In this document: piece after piece, positions 55,447 through 64,000 of the stretch
Layout: each line of letters begins with the position of its first letter
Position numbering within the stretch: the first letter of the stretch is position 1
Assembly: GCA_965199745.1 (NCBI GenBank)
Contig: CBDATB010000015.1
Coordinates: 372,001 to 436,000, forward strand
Direction of reading: 5' to 3'
DNA length: 64,000 nucleotides
From: CBDATB01 sp965199745
GTDB lineage: Bacteria > Bacteroidota > Bacteroidia > Cytophagales > Flammeovirgaceae
Translations under genes and position numbers: made by a program
The notes under the pieces: generated by a model
What the model saw: only the letters and a program-made list of their open reading frames with translations
Told to the model about the DNA's origin: nothing
Database searches by the model: none

Positions 55447-56574
55447 TTATTTTTTAGGTAAACTTTCAGAAAAATTAATGATAGACTGAGCAAAATTAGC
55501 CCACGAGCGGCTTTTTTTCAACTGTGTAATATTTTCTTGAAAAGGTATCGCTAAGTTTTTTTGAAAATATTTTTTAACTGCCTTAGCAATATATTCAGGT
55601 CGACTTTGCTCAACTATCAGACCGGTCTTTTCGTGCAAAATAGTTTCCTTTAAACCACCCACATCAGTAGCAATCATGGGCGTATTCAAATGATAAGCAA
55701 TGGAAGTAATACCACTCTGTGTGGCAGATTTGTAAGGCAATACACAAACATCAGCAGCTGCAAAAAAATAAGACACTTGGCTATCACTGACATAATTATT
55801 GTAAACGAGTATGTTATTTGATTTGCCCGATTTTTCTATCTGCTCTCTATAAATATCAAAACTACCATAAGTTTCACCGGCAATTACAAGACGATAGCTC
55901 TCGTCGAGTTCAGTAAAAGCATCGAGTAATATGTCTAAGCCTTTATAGTCTCTGATGAAACCAAAAAAAAGTAAAACCTTTGCATTTGCATTGATATTGA
56001 AGTATTTTCTGGCTGTGGATTTTTCCGGTGCCTGACCGAAATGATCGTATAAGGGGTGCTGTTTTTTTATATATCGGGCCTTTGGAGAGAGCGTGAGTAA
56101 ATCTTGCCTAACTGCATCGCTCATTACTACAAAACCATCGTGCTGCTTTAAAAAATACTTCGTTAGAGGTATATCAAAAGGGCGGCGTTCATGCGGAATA
56201 ATATTATCTAAAATGCTGACAATTTTCACACTTTTTTTCAGACGAGAAGACACTGTAGCCAAAGCCGGAGCAAAAAAAGGCATCCAATACTTCATTAGTA
56301 AAATATCTGGTTGAAAGCAAGCAATACAACTGGCTGCTTTAAAATAGGTCAATGGATTAATTGTATCCAACACCGGAATACTAGGAACAACCTGTACCTT
56401 ATCTGTGCAGGCAACATATTGTGTCTTTCCGGGAAAAAGTAATTTTGGGTACTGCCGTGTGAAAGTGTAAGCTCTTATATCGTATTTTTTGGCAATTACT
56501 TGGTATAGCGAAGCGTTAAACTGTGCAACACCTCCCCGAAAAGGATAAAAAGTAGAAAGATAAGCGATCTTCAT
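55447..56574 (-). CDS. GT4-family glycosyltransferase
   Basis: 375 residues, GT-B fold retaining glycosyltransferase. N-terminal glycine-rich entry LSTFYPFRGGVAQFNASL and the Rossmann C-half with LLFFGFIRDYKGLDILLDA, RLVIAGETYGSF and VCVLPYKSATQSGITSIA (the EX7E-like nucleotide-binding region). It probably acts in lipopolysaccharide, O-antigen or other surface glycan synthesis. No other glycan genes flank it; the neighbour is dsbD. Donor and acceptor are unknown. Confidence 0.88.
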   Translation of the reverse strand: MKIAYLSTFYPFRGGVAQFNASLYQVIAKKYDIRAYTFTRQYPKLLFPGKTQYVACTDKVQVVPSIPVLDTINPLTYFKAASCIACFQPDILLMKYWMPFFAPALATVSSRLKKSVKIVSILDNIIPHERRPFDIPLTKYFLKQHDGFVVMSDAVRQDLLTLSPKARYIKKQHPLYDHFGQAPEKSTARKYFNINANAKVLLFFGFIRDYKGLDILLDAFTELDESYRLVIAGETYGSFDIYREQIEKSGKSNNILVYNNYVSDSQVSYFFAAADVCVLPYKSATQSGITSIAYHLNTPMIATDVGGLKETILHEKTGLIVEQSRPEYIAKAVKKYFQKNLAIPFQENITQLKKSRSWANFAQSIINFSESLPKK

Positions 56575-56588
56575 GGTAGTTTAGAAAA

Positions 56589-57143
56589 TTAATCACCACC
56601 AGGCAAAATATTGGAAAAAGCAGTTTCATCAATGATAATACCCAGAGAAGCCTCAAACTCACCTTCGCCCCATTGCTCTATAGTTAGTGTATATTTTCCT
56701 GAATTATCTACATATTCCCAACTCAAAAACTCTTCGGAATCTTCATGAGCAGTTATTGCTACATTTCGGAAAAAACCCGGTCTTTCGTCACCTCTGTAAT
56801 AAATTTTATCTTTAAATGTAATCTTTTTGGGAGGTTTTCCTTTTTTCTGAATCCTTTTTTCTATTGACTCATCGAAAAGAGCAAAATTTATTTTCTTCGA
56901 CAAGTTACACAGCAATTCATCATCGTTTTCTACAGACAAAAATAACGTGTCATCGCTACTGAGCAACTTGTATTCATAGGAAAAGTAATTATTTCCCCAA
57001 TCATACTCATACTCTTCTTTAACTAGCCAAGTTTTTAGATCATAATCCAATACAAAGCCTTTCCTGAGGTCGGTTAGCCTGATATTGGCAGGGTCGTAGT
57101 GCAAAGAATCTTTTTTTTTCTTTTTAAAAAAACCAAATGCCAT
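56589..57143 (-). CDS. DUF4178-family protein
   Basis: 184 residues, soluble, with a lysine-rich N-terminus (MAFGFFKKKKKDS). The core reads LRKGFVLDYDLKTWLVKEEYEYDWGNNYFSYEYKL (key residues WLVKEEYEYDW), followed by an acidic beta-rich region. It ends in an acidic segment and GD. The pattern matches DUF4178 as I remember it, a family of unknown function often found near membrane or secretion genes. It is 15 bases from the GT4 gene upstream and 31 bases from the lipoprotein gene on the same strand, so may be cotranscribed with both. Confidence 0.65.
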   Translation of the reverse strand: MAFGFFKKKKKDSLHYDPANIRLTDLRKGFVLDYDLKTWLVKEEYEYDWGNNYFSYEYKLLSSDDTLFLSVENDDELLCNLSKKINFALFDESIEKRIQKKGKPPKKITFKDKIYYRGDERPGFFRNVAITAHEDSEEFLSWEYVDNSGKYTLTIEQWGEGEFEASLGIIIDETAFSNILPGGD

Positions 57144-57173
57144 CTTGAGTTATTAGTTTTTAGTTAGTAAAAA

Positions 57174-58073
57174 TCAATTGCTACCTTCATTTTCTTGTGT
57201 TTCTGCATTATCACGATTTTTTTTCTTTGTTTTAAATAAAGAAAATCGTCTTTTTTTCTTTGTTTTTTGTTCAGATTCTACACTCTCTTCTGAGAAATTT
57301 TCCGTATCTTCAGGCTTATCTTGTAATTCCTGTTCATCGAATTCGGTAAAATCTTCAAAATTTTCTAAAAAATCATTGTTGTCATTCCATAGATCAAGCT
57401 GGCTGCTTTCATCTTGTTCTTCATTTTCCGTCAATTCAAGTAAAGAATCGTTTGTAGAAATAAAACCAGACTCTCCAAGTTTTTCCCACGCTACTAATGA
57501 TTTTTTAAATCCTATTTCATACATTTTTTGTTCTATATTGTGCTTGGGAGGGTTAAGCACAAGCGAGGTGTTTGAGTCAATCATCTGTGGTATCTCCTGT
57601 GGAAAAGTGGTTTTTGCCCAAATCAGATGAGGTGTATTTTTTTCCTGAAGTCGTGGCTTTGAAAATAACAAAGGCTTGTTTCTAGCAATAAGACCGTTCC
57701 ACTTTTTAATTGTGCCAACAATAACCTCCTCACTGCTTACCCTGTGGCTTTTTCTACCAAAAAGTGTGTACTGCACTCGCCCCCATAGTCTCTTTTTTCG
57801 CCTTCCGCCCGCTAATATTCTATTTCCTTTCGGTACTATTTGAGAGGAAGTATCACTTTTTTCAAAAGGTGAAAATATCTTCGGAGTACTCATCATGCGT
57901 TCATCGCTACCGAAAGGAATGCTATCTCTTGCAGGGAAAGCAGCATATTTTATTTGAGGGGTAGTTGCAAGCATAAAGGTGCTTTGGTAAGTTGGACACA
58001 CATACCTTCGGCAAGAGTTGCTAGTGATTAGTAACAAAATAAAGAATAATAGATGAAAGTGCCTAATACCCAT
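57174..58073 (-). CDS. Lipoprotein of unknown function with charged C-terminus
   Basis: 299 residues. The lipoprotein signal ends in the lipobox ITSNSC (Cys21). The middle carries Arg/Lys-rich stretches (GGRRKKRLWGRVQYTLFGRK). The C-terminal ~90 residues are very acidic (EENEQDESSQLD...EDFTEFDEQELQDKPED) and then very basic (KTKKKRRFSLFKTKKKNR), so the chain probably forms a disordered tail. No domain recognised. It is likely anchored to the outer or inner membrane. Upstream neighbour on the same strand is absent; DUF4178 follows downstream. Confidence 0.6.
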   Translation of the reverse strand: MGIRHFHLLFFILLLITSNSCRRYVCPTYQSTFMLATTPQIKYAAFPARDSIPFGSDERMMSTPKIFSPFEKSDTSSQIVPKGNRILAGGRRKKRLWGRVQYTLFGRKSHRVSSEEVIVGTIKKWNGLIARNKPLLFSKPRLQEKNTPHLIWAKTTFPQEIPQMIDSNTSLVLNPPKHNIEQKMYEIGFKKSLVAWEKLGESGFISTNDSLLELTENEEQDESSQLDLWNDNNDFLENFEDFTEFDEQELQDKPEDTENFSEESVESEQKTKKKRRFSLFKTKKKNRDNAETQENEGSN

Positions 58074-58416
58074 TCTTTTGACAATTTAGACAGGGTGGTA
58101 GCTCAAAAGTAGTGCCAATGATAATGGTATGCTGCAGCGTTGCTTTAGCAGAGTATAGGCAGTAAATGGGAAAATACTTAATTAAGCCGCTTAATATTTT
58201 TCCATTTAAATTTAGCATCGCTAGGTGCGTTTTGTATCGATTTTCCAGTAATTTCAGAATCTTCACAATAAAGATTTTAGACACGCGTCTTTATAGAATT
58301 AAACAAAAAAGAAGTTTTGTATTGATAATGCTTATTATAAGTATTAGAAACTATGACTGTTATAAATTTTATTTACTGATATTATGCGGTTCTAAAATTT
58401 GAATTGATAAACTAAG
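58074..58416. other. Intergenic stretch with no recognisable gene
   Basis: Between the lipoprotein gene and rpiB on the minus strand. Very AT-rich; no repeat, hairpin with T-run, or supported ORF. Confidence 0.45.
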
Positions 58417-58848
58417 TCAACTGATATCAATTTTGTCTATACGTCTTTGGTGCCTTCCTCCTTCAAATGGCGTATGCATGAATACATCACACAGTTGTAA
58501 TGATTCTTGTAAGGAAACAAATTGCACAGGAACACACAACACATTAGCATTATTGTGCTGGCGTGCCAGTTGGGCTAATTCCCTATTCCAACAGAGTGCT
58601 GCTCGGATACCTGTATATTTGTTAGCAGTCATTGCTACACCATTGCCGCTGCCACAAAGGAGTATGCCCAAATCATGATCTCTGCAAGATACTGCTAAAG
58701 ATAAGGGATGAGCGAAGTCGGGATAATCTGACGAATTTGTACTAAAAGAACCGAAGTCTTTTACCCGATGACTTTGTTGGTGCAAAAAATCAAGCAGTTT
58801 AGATTTATATATAAAACCCGCATGGTCTGCGCCAATAGCAATATTCAT
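58417..58848 (-). CDS. rpiB: Ribose-5-phosphate isomerase B
   Basis: 143 residues, RpiB/LacAB family. Interconverts ribose 5-phosphate and ribulose 5-phosphate. N-terminus MNIAIGADHAGFIYKSKL (His9-equivalent region), Cys in LCGSGNGVAMTANK (CGSGNG, catalytic Cys/anion hole), and ALCWNRELAQLARQHNNANVL with the AR-HN-AN motif. The C-terminal ERHQRRI-type segment is present as EGGRHQRRIDKI. It overlaps the DUF4292 gene by 4 bases (58845-58848), so the two are coupled. Confidence 0.95.
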   Translation of the reverse strand: MNIAIGADHAGFIYKSKLLDFLHQQSHRVKDFGSFSTNSSDYPDFAHPLSLAVSCRDHDLGILLCGSGNGVAMTANKYTGIRAALCWNRELAQLARQHNNANVLCVPVQFVSLQESLQLCDVFMHTPFEGGRHQRRIDKIDIS

Positions 58849-59603
58849 TTTAGTTGATTCTTTTCATATTTAGAGGGTATTTTAAAGTTTAGTTTCAGTC
58901 GCTTTGCTGTGGTATCTGCTTTAACGAAATTAATTAAAAAAAGATTGTTAAATACTTGTCCATTTTGTTGGTGTGTCTCATTAACTTTCAAGGTTCTTAC
59001 AAATAAATCTGAGCCTATAGGCTGGAAATCGCTATATGCAACGGTGATCTGCGCCTTGGTTAAGTTATTGTATGCATGTAAAGTTTCGATTTTATGGGTG
59101 TTTCTGCCGATGCTATAATCTATTGCCCAGTCTCCCTGCGTAAAATGAACTTCAAAATGTGTTGGTGTTTCGTCATGCTTAGCTTCGCCAATTAGCCAAG
59201 GAGGGTTACCCAATATGATAGCTTGTAGAATAGAAAAATTAAGGACTATATGTAGTTTTTCACTCAGCATTTCATAATTGTATACTTCATAGGTTTTACT
59301 AATTCGGTTAAGGATAATCGCCGAGTCGGGTATAATCAGCATTCTCGAACCTTCAATGCCTGAACCCGAGCGCAACGACACCCAAAGTATGCTATCAGTA
59401 ATTAACCTAATATCGAGTACAGCCTTGGCACTTTGCTGCTCATTCTCCACGTTGAGCTTGGCTTTCAGTGCCAGTTGCTCGGGATGAAAGGTATCAACAA
59501 CCAGATGGGAAGCTTTAACACGAAAAAAACTCAACTCTCGTTTACACGAACCAAATGCAAGCACACAGACAAACAATAAAATATAATACAAATATTTTTT
59601 CAA
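58845..59603 (-). CDS. DUF4292-family lipoprotein
   Basis: 252 residues. Lipoprotein signal with lipobox FGSC (Cys20 in VLAFGSCKREL). The body has the DUF4292 pattern KAKLNVENEQQSAKAVLDIRLITDSILWVSLRSGSGIEGSR (key residues SILWVSL, GIEGSR) and the YYFDEP-equivalent region later (VNFVKADT). It is a lipid-binding or LPS-related lipoprotein fold (LolA/B-like) by family, function untested. It is downstream of valS (4-base gap) and overlaps rpiB. The gene order valS-DUF4292-rpiB looks like one transcription unit. Confidence 0.75.
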   Translation of the reverse strand: MKKYLYYILLFVCVLAFGSCKRELSFFRVKASHLVVDTFHPEQLALKAKLNVENEQQSAKAVLDIRLITDSILWVSLRSGSGIEGSRMLIIPDSAIILNRISKTYEVYNYEMLSEKLHIVLNFSILQAIILGNPPWLIGEAKHDETPTHFEVHFTQGDWAIDYSIGRNTHKIETLHAYNNLTKAQITVAYSDFQPIGSDLFVRTLKVNETHQQNGQVFNNLFLINFVKADTTAKRLKLNFKIPSKYEKNQLK

Positions 59604-59606
59604 GGC

Positions 59607-62231
59607 TTATAAATTTTTAATGGCTGCTTGCAAAGTGGTAATTTTCTGTATTGTGTCCTGTTGCTTTTGTTTTTCCTTGTCAACTACTTGTTGCGGCGCA
59701 TAGCTCATGAATTTTTTATTAGCCAGTTTTTTTTCTATGGAAACTAAAAAACTTTGCAAATAATTCAGTTCTTTTTGTAGTTGTTTTCTTTCTTTCTCTT
59801 TATCAGTTTTTGACTCCAAAGGTAAGAAAAATTCATTCCCTTGCTCTACAAACCGAACGCTACTTACCAATTCCTCTTCAGTAAAATTAACAGCCTCCAA
59901 ATAGGCCATTTTTTGTATGAGTGTGATAAAGGGGCTAAAAATGTTTTTTGTTTCCGATTTAATAAAAAGTACCAGAGGCAATTTAGGAGCAATTTGTTGC
60001 TTGTTCCGTATGTTTCTAATTTGGGAAATTATGCGCAATATTATTTCCATATTTTTTAACAGCGATCTGTCTACATTACCGGCAAGCGGATATTGAGCTA
60101 TTAGGATGGCTTCCCGTGTGTTCCGTTTTTTAATATTTTGCCAGATCTCTTCAGTAATAAAAGGCATAAACGGATGCAAGACTTTCATGAGTTTTTCGAG
60201 AAAAATAACTGTGTTAGCAAATGTTTCAACATCAATTTTTTTTCCGTAATCAGGTTTTATAGCTTCAAGATACCAAGAGCAGAAGTCATGCCAGATGAGT
60301 TTATAAACCGCCATAAGCGCATCGGAAATACGGTACCTACTGTAATAATTTTCTATTTCGAGCAAAACCTGATTAAGGCGGGAATCAAACCATTTGGTAG
60401 CCAACGCGTTCTCTTGTTTTTTCTGCTCATCACCCACCGACCAACTTTTAATTAGTCGAAAAGCGTTCCATATTTTATTAGAAAAGTTTCTGCCCTGCTC
60501 ACAAAGTTTTTCGTTGAAGATTAAATCGTTACCTGCTGGCGAACAAAACAACATGCCTATGCGTACGCCATCTGCCCCATATTGCTGCATGAGCAAAACC
60601 GGGTTGGGTGAATTACCAAACTGCTTAGAGAGTTTTTTTCTGAATTTATCGCGTACAATCCCGGTTAGGTATACATTTTTGAATGGATATTCTCCGCGAT
60701 ATTCATAGCCTGAAATAATCATACGGGCTACCCAGAAAAACAAAATTTCGGGAGCAGTTACTAAATCGTCAGTGGGGTAATAGTAATTAATATCTTCATT
60801 ATCGGGTCGAGTAATTCCGTCAAATACAGAAATTGGCCACAGCCACGAAGAGAACCAAGTATCAAGTACGTCTTCGTCTTGGCGCAAGTCTTCCTCTCGG
60901 ATAGCACTGTTTTCTTTTTGTGCTTTTTTTAAGGCTTTTTGGGGTGTTTGAGCAACTACGACGCTGCCGTTGGGCAAGTAATAGGCCGGGATACGATGCC
61001 CCCACCACAACTGTCGTGATATACACCAGTCGCGTACATTTTCCATCCAATGCTTATAAGTATTTTTGAATTTTGGTGGATAAAAGCGGATGGTGTCATT
61101 CATGACATTTTCCAGTGCGGGCTTTGATAGTTCTTTCATTTTCATGAACCATTGAGCAGAAAGCTTTGGCTCAATCACTGCATCAGTTCTTTCTGAGAAA
61201 CCCACCTTATTGGTTACTTCTTCTACCCTCACTAGCTGCTCCATCTGATGCAAATCTTCGGCAATGCGTTTTCTTACCACAAAACGATATTCGCCAACGT
61301 AAAAACCAGCTTCTTCATTGAGCCTGCCATCGTCAGCAATAATATCTATTACGTCGAGTTGATGGCGTAAGCCTATTTCATAGTCGTTAATGTCATGGGC
61401 GGGTGTTACTTTCAGGCAACCTGTGCCAAATTCGGAGTCAACATAATCATCGGCAATGATAGGTACTTCGCGGTTGATAATCGGGATAACTGCCGTTTTA
61501 CCCACTAAGTCGCTGTATCTTTCATCATGAGGGTTAACGCAAACGGCAGTGTCGGCAAGAATAGTCTCAGGTCGGGTTGTAGCAATAGTTACCCATGTAT
61601 TTTTAGTATTTTTGACTAGGTATTTGATGTAATATAGTTTCGATTGTACTTCTTTATGTACTACCTCTTCGTCAGAAACAGCAGTTTTTGCCTGCGGGTC
61701 CCAGTTAATCATTCGTACACCGCGGTAAATATATCCTTTCTCGTATAAGTCGATAAATACTTTGCTAACAGCTTTAGAGAGTTCGTCTTCCATAGTAAAA
61801 CGGACGCGATTCCAGTCGCAAGACACGCCGAGTTTTTTGAGTTGTTCGAGGATAATACCACCGTATTTGTCTTTCCATTTCCAAGCGTATTGAAGAAATT
61901 TTTCTCTACTCAAATCTGATTTTTCAATATTTTTTTCTTCTTTAAGCATTTTTAAAACCTTGGCTTCGGTGGCAATCGAGGCATGGTCAATACCCGGTAT
62001 CCAACAGGCCTCTTTGCCCTGCATACGCGCTCTTCTAACTAACACGTCCTGAATGGTATTATTCAGCATATGCCCCATGTGTAAAATACCTGTTACGTTA
62101 GGCGGTGGAATAACTACGCTGTATGATTTTTTTTTAGCGTTGGGTTTAGAAGAGAAATACTTATTGTCGAGCCAATATTGATACCACTTTTCCTCTACTC
62201 GGCTAGGATCATATGTCTTGGGAATTTCCAT
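59607..62231 (-). CDS. valS: Valyl-tRNA synthetase
   Basis: 874 residues from ATG 62231 (MEIPKTYDPSRVEEKWYQYW), which is the usual bacteroidotal N-terminus; the longer frame to 62351 has no family match. Class Ia synthetase, charges tRNA-Val. HIGH motif PPNVTGILHMGHMLNNTIQD, editing (CP1) domain with TTRPETILADTAVCVNPHDERY, and the KMSKS loop in the variant form RKKLSKQFGNSPNP. The DWCISRQLWWGHRIPAYYLP segment and the C-terminal coiled coil (KEKERKQLQKELNYLQSF) complete it. Followed by DUF4292 after 4 bases. Confidence 0.96.
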   Translation of the reverse strand: MEIPKTYDPSRVEEKWYQYWLDNKYFSSKPNAKKKSYSVVIPPPNVTGILHMGHMLNNTIQDVLVRRARMQGKEACWIPGIDHASIATEAKVLKMLKEEKNIEKSDLSREKFLQYAWKWKDKYGGIILEQLKKLGVSCDWNRVRFTMEDELSKAVSKVFIDLYEKGYIYRGVRMINWDPQAKTAVSDEEVVHKEVQSKLYYIKYLVKNTKNTWVTIATTRPETILADTAVCVNPHDERYSDLVGKTAVIPIINREVPIIADDYVDSEFGTGCLKVTPAHDINDYEIGLRHQLDVIDIIADDGRLNEEAGFYVGEYRFVVRKRIAEDLHQMEQLVRVEEVTNKVGFSERTDAVIEPKLSAQWFMKMKELSKPALENVMNDTIRFYPPKFKNTYKHWMENVRDWCISRQLWWGHRIPAYYLPNGSVVVAQTPQKALKKAQKENSAIREEDLRQDEDVLDTWFSSWLWPISVFDGITRPDNEDINYYYPTDDLVTAPEILFFWVARMIISGYEYRGEYPFKNVYLTGIVRDKFRKKLSKQFGNSPNPVLLMQQYGADGVRIGMLFCSPAGNDLIFNEKLCEQGRNFSNKIWNAFRLIKSWSVGDEQKKQENALATKWFDSRLNQVLLEIENYYSRYRISDALMAVYKLIWHDFCSWYLEAIKPDYGKKIDVETFANTVIFLEKLMKVLHPFMPFITEEIWQNIKKRNTREAILIAQYPLAGNVDRSLLKNMEIILRIISQIRNIRNKQQIAPKLPLVLFIKSETKNIFSPFITLIQKMAYLEAVNFTEEELVSSVRFVEQGNEFFLPLESKTDKEKERKQLQKELNYLQSFLVSIEKKLANKKFMSYAPQQVVDKEKQKQQDTIQKITTLQAAIKNL

Positions 62232-62381
62232 CGTTATTTTTTGTTTGTCGGTAGGGTACAAATTTAAAACAGGCCTTGTGTTTTCAAAACTATACGGACA
62301 AACATTAGTAGTTTTTCTTAAGCTCTTAAAAGAGTAATAACAAACCACCATAGATTTGTATATTTACTTATTTTAACAACC

Positions 62382-63284
62382 CTATTTAACATGGGTAAAA
62401 GTACTTTGCCCAGAGTCTAAAAAAAAATCTTGACAGCAGTTTTTAAAATCGTCTTTTTTTGAATTGTGGACTACTACATATTCACAATTATTTAAATCAG
62501 AATGAATTTCAATTTTATTTATTTCGACTATATCAATTAAATTTTCATTCTCTTTTCTTACGCTGAAAAAAGTGTAATTAAGCCCGTATAAGATTTGTTG
62601 GATTTCCTCTTGTCGTTTAATTCTGAATTTATTCTGTTCATTGTATGCTGGCAGAATTTCTATCAAAATGATTGGCTTATTATTTTCAATGGTTGAGTAA
62701 AAGCTCTTAATTACTTCTAATTCTGCACCTTCGACATCAATTTTAAGAATTGAAAAAACACTTAAATTAATTTTCTTTTTTATTTGTTCAATACTGAAAA
62801 GAGCAATAAATGCTCTCCGATAGATTTTATTATTAGGACGAAAATTTTCAATGATTGATGCTGTACTGTCACTTATTGAATCAGTCATAAAATTAAGCAC
62901 CCTAATATCTGAAGATGTAGATATGCCAACAGGAATTAATTGGCAGTTAGCAAGATTATTTTTAGTGATCAATTTGTCGGTGTAGCATACACATTGAGAA
63001 TTAGGCTCAAATCCAATATATTGAATTTCTGGTAGGATACTTTTAAGTTTTAATAGGGTTTGACCAATATTTACACCAACATCAATAAATCCTTTACTGG
63101 AAACTTTCAAGACAATTTCAAGTAAATCAATCATCCAAAGTTCTGAGGGTAATAAATTCTGTAAACCTGTTTTTTGTAAAATTGGTATTTTAAATTTCTT
63201 TTTGTTTAGTTGAATTATTCCACAAACATTAATGAAATGTAAAAGTTTAAACTTATTCAGAGTTCTAATCAATAATTGGTTCAT
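62382..63284 (-). CDS. FkbM-family SAM methyltransferase
   Basis: 300 residues. SAM motif I GFIDVGVNIGQTLLKL (DVGVNIGQ), then YIGFEPNSQCVCYTDKL, SIEQIKKKINLSVFSILKIDVEGAELEVI (key residues LKIDVEGAELE, typical FkbM) and IILIEILP. It probably O-methylates a sugar of a surface glycan or a polyketide/lipid; target unknown. It uses an N-terminal ~45-residue extension with several hydrophobic stretches. It is alone, transcribed toward valS, with a 150-base gap. Confidence 0.88.
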   Translation of the reverse strand: MNQLLIRTLNKFKLLHFINVCGIIQLNKKKFKIPILQKTGLQNLLPSELWMIDLLEIVLKVSSKGFIDVGVNIGQTLLKLKSILPEIQYIGFEPNSQCVCYTDKLITKNNLANCQLIPVGISTSSDIRVLNFMTDSISDSTASIIENFRPNNKIYRRAFIALFSIEQIKKKINLSVFSILKIDVEGAELEVIKSFYSTIENNKPIILIEILPAYNEQNKFRIKRQEEIQQILYGLNYTFFSVRKENENLIDIVEINKIEIHSDLNNCEYVVVHNSKKDDFKNCCQDFFLDSGQSTFTHVK

Positions 63285-63448
63285 ATCGTAATATCATGGA
63301 GTTTTGAAATTAGATGACTAAATATGCAAAAAAATTGAATAAAAATTAAAAGTCTAGCCACAAATCTAAGGGCTATCTTGAAAACTTTTAATTTTCTTTC
63401 TACCCTGTTAGAATTATTACCCTGACTTCATTATTGAGCTAACTTTTT

Positions 63449-64000
63449 ATGTTTAATAGCGTGATACCCTCCCAAAAGGACTTAAGTTGCTTACTTAAGT
63501 TTGTTTTATTGCTCTTAATATTTGATTTTGGCAGCCTCCATCTACAAGCCACTGACATAAATACTTGGCAAGTATACAACGAAAAAGACAAAGCTTTTCA
63601 GCCTTTTACACCCAAAAGTCACCACAGTAACTTGCTTCATTTTATTATCAACCCTTCAACATATTATAACGAGCGTATCACTATCAAAGTGCAGGAGTCT
63701 TGCCATTTGTTCATCAACCATCGATACTCAGCAAAGATTAATCAGGGAGAATTTTATTTGGCAAGCAACGATTTGTTCAAACATACAAAAGGCAATAAAG
63801 CCCTGCTATCACTTTATAACCCAAAAGGTTTTAAAAGACAAGTATACACTGTTTTTTACAAGGATAGAGTACAGAAAAATAACATACCTAATACGCCGAT
63901 CATTGAAAAAAACAGCTTTATTCCCTTAGCCATTCATAAGAATTTTGTGCGAGATAAGCTGCTGTTATTTGGCTTATGTATATTGTTTTTCGCTGCTATT
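63449..64000 (+). CDS. Start of a membrane protein gene (DUF4271-like), truncated by the window
   Basis: Open from ATG 63449 to the window edge (184 codons). It begins with a hydrophobic segment (LSCLLKFVLLLLIFDFGSLHLQA) that may be a signal peptide, a ~140-residue extracytoplasmic region (WQVYNEKDKAFQPF, CHLFINHRYSAK) and the start of a membrane helix (KLLLFGLCILFFAAI). The order resembles DUF4271 proteins of Bacteroidota, multi-pass membrane proteins often near hemD. The family call is a guess; the reading frame itself is sound. Confidence 0.5.
   Translation, partial: MFNSVIPSQKDLSCLLKFVLLLLIFDFGSLHLQATDINTWQVYNEKDKAFQPFTPKSHHSNLLHFIINPSTYYNERITIKVQESCHLFINHRYSAKINQGEFYLASNDLFKHTKGNKALLSLYNPKGFKRQVYTVFYKDRVQKNNIPNTPIIEKNSFIPLAIHKNFVRDKLLLFGLCILFFAAI

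Noticed and set aside
59607..62351. ValS start at 62351 (914 residues)
   Set aside because: The extra 40 residues have no family counterpart; MEIPKTYDPSRVEEKW at 62231 is the expected N-terminus.

Overview
The window looks like a low-GC chromosome segment from a member of the Bacteroidota, probably Cytophagales-like. The evidence is a GldN-type gliding/type IX secretion (T9SS) protein, a T9SS C-terminal sorting domain on a broken metalloprotease, Bacteroidota-restricted families (DUF4292-like, DUF4178-like, DUF4271-like), few Shine-Dalgarno-like starts, and -7 promoter boxes of the TAnnTTTG type. Much of the window is housekeeping: pfkA, a RluB-type pseudouridine synthase, tRNA-His, holA, rodA, pnp-rpsO, glpK-glpD, mnmG, nrdB, uvrA, dsbD, rpiB, valS.

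Layout. 0-8 kb: end of a GT-C glycosyltransferase, pfkA, a transposase scar, a STAS/anti-sigma-kinase pair, a LysM protein, a pseudouridine synthase, tRNA-His, a GH15 glucoamylase, gldN. 8.5-16 kb: a minus-strand run with DegT aminotransferase, ComA-like phosphosulfolactate synthase, a TPR protein, an epimerase, MscS and HolA. 16.6-21 kb: a pseudo-caspase/TPR protein with a decayed tail, rodA and an epsilon-type exonuclease. 21-25.6 kb: a minus-strand signalling block of histidine kinase, receiver and receiver-SpoIIE phosphatase, the last split by a single A in an A6 run. 27-38 kb: pnp-rpsO, glpK-glpD, arginase, a Gfo/Idh/MocA oxidoreductase, and egtB-egtD for ergothioneine. 42-48 kb: mnmG with two parS-like palindromes, a secreted unknown, a eukaryote-type cyclophilin, nrdB. 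50-64 kb: uvrA, dsbD, GT4, Bacteroidota lipoproteins, rpiB, valS, FkbM methyltransferase and the start of a DUF4271-like gene.

The accessory layer is a family of repeats that I call E1 (two direct copies, 25.9 and 48.1 kb), E2 (two inverted copies, 38.2-39.6 and 48.9-50.2 kb) and R2 (three copies of a leader/promoter-like segment). E1 carries a DNA adenine methylase remnant frameshifted inside its DPPY motif, with the same lesion in both copies. E2 carries an N-terminally truncated beta-helix-like ORF. These unrelated cargoes end in the same ~80-90 bp tail, which is the best candidate here for an undescribed cassette or non-autonomous element family.

Broken genes are frequent (metalloprotease with about five frameshifts, lipoprotein with an internal TGA, SpoIIE, caspase tail, methylase, IS scar) while core genes are intact. 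This points to real decay of accessory functions, although base-calling indels cannot be excluded at any single site. The parS-like sites at mnmG suggest the segment lies near the chromosome origin.
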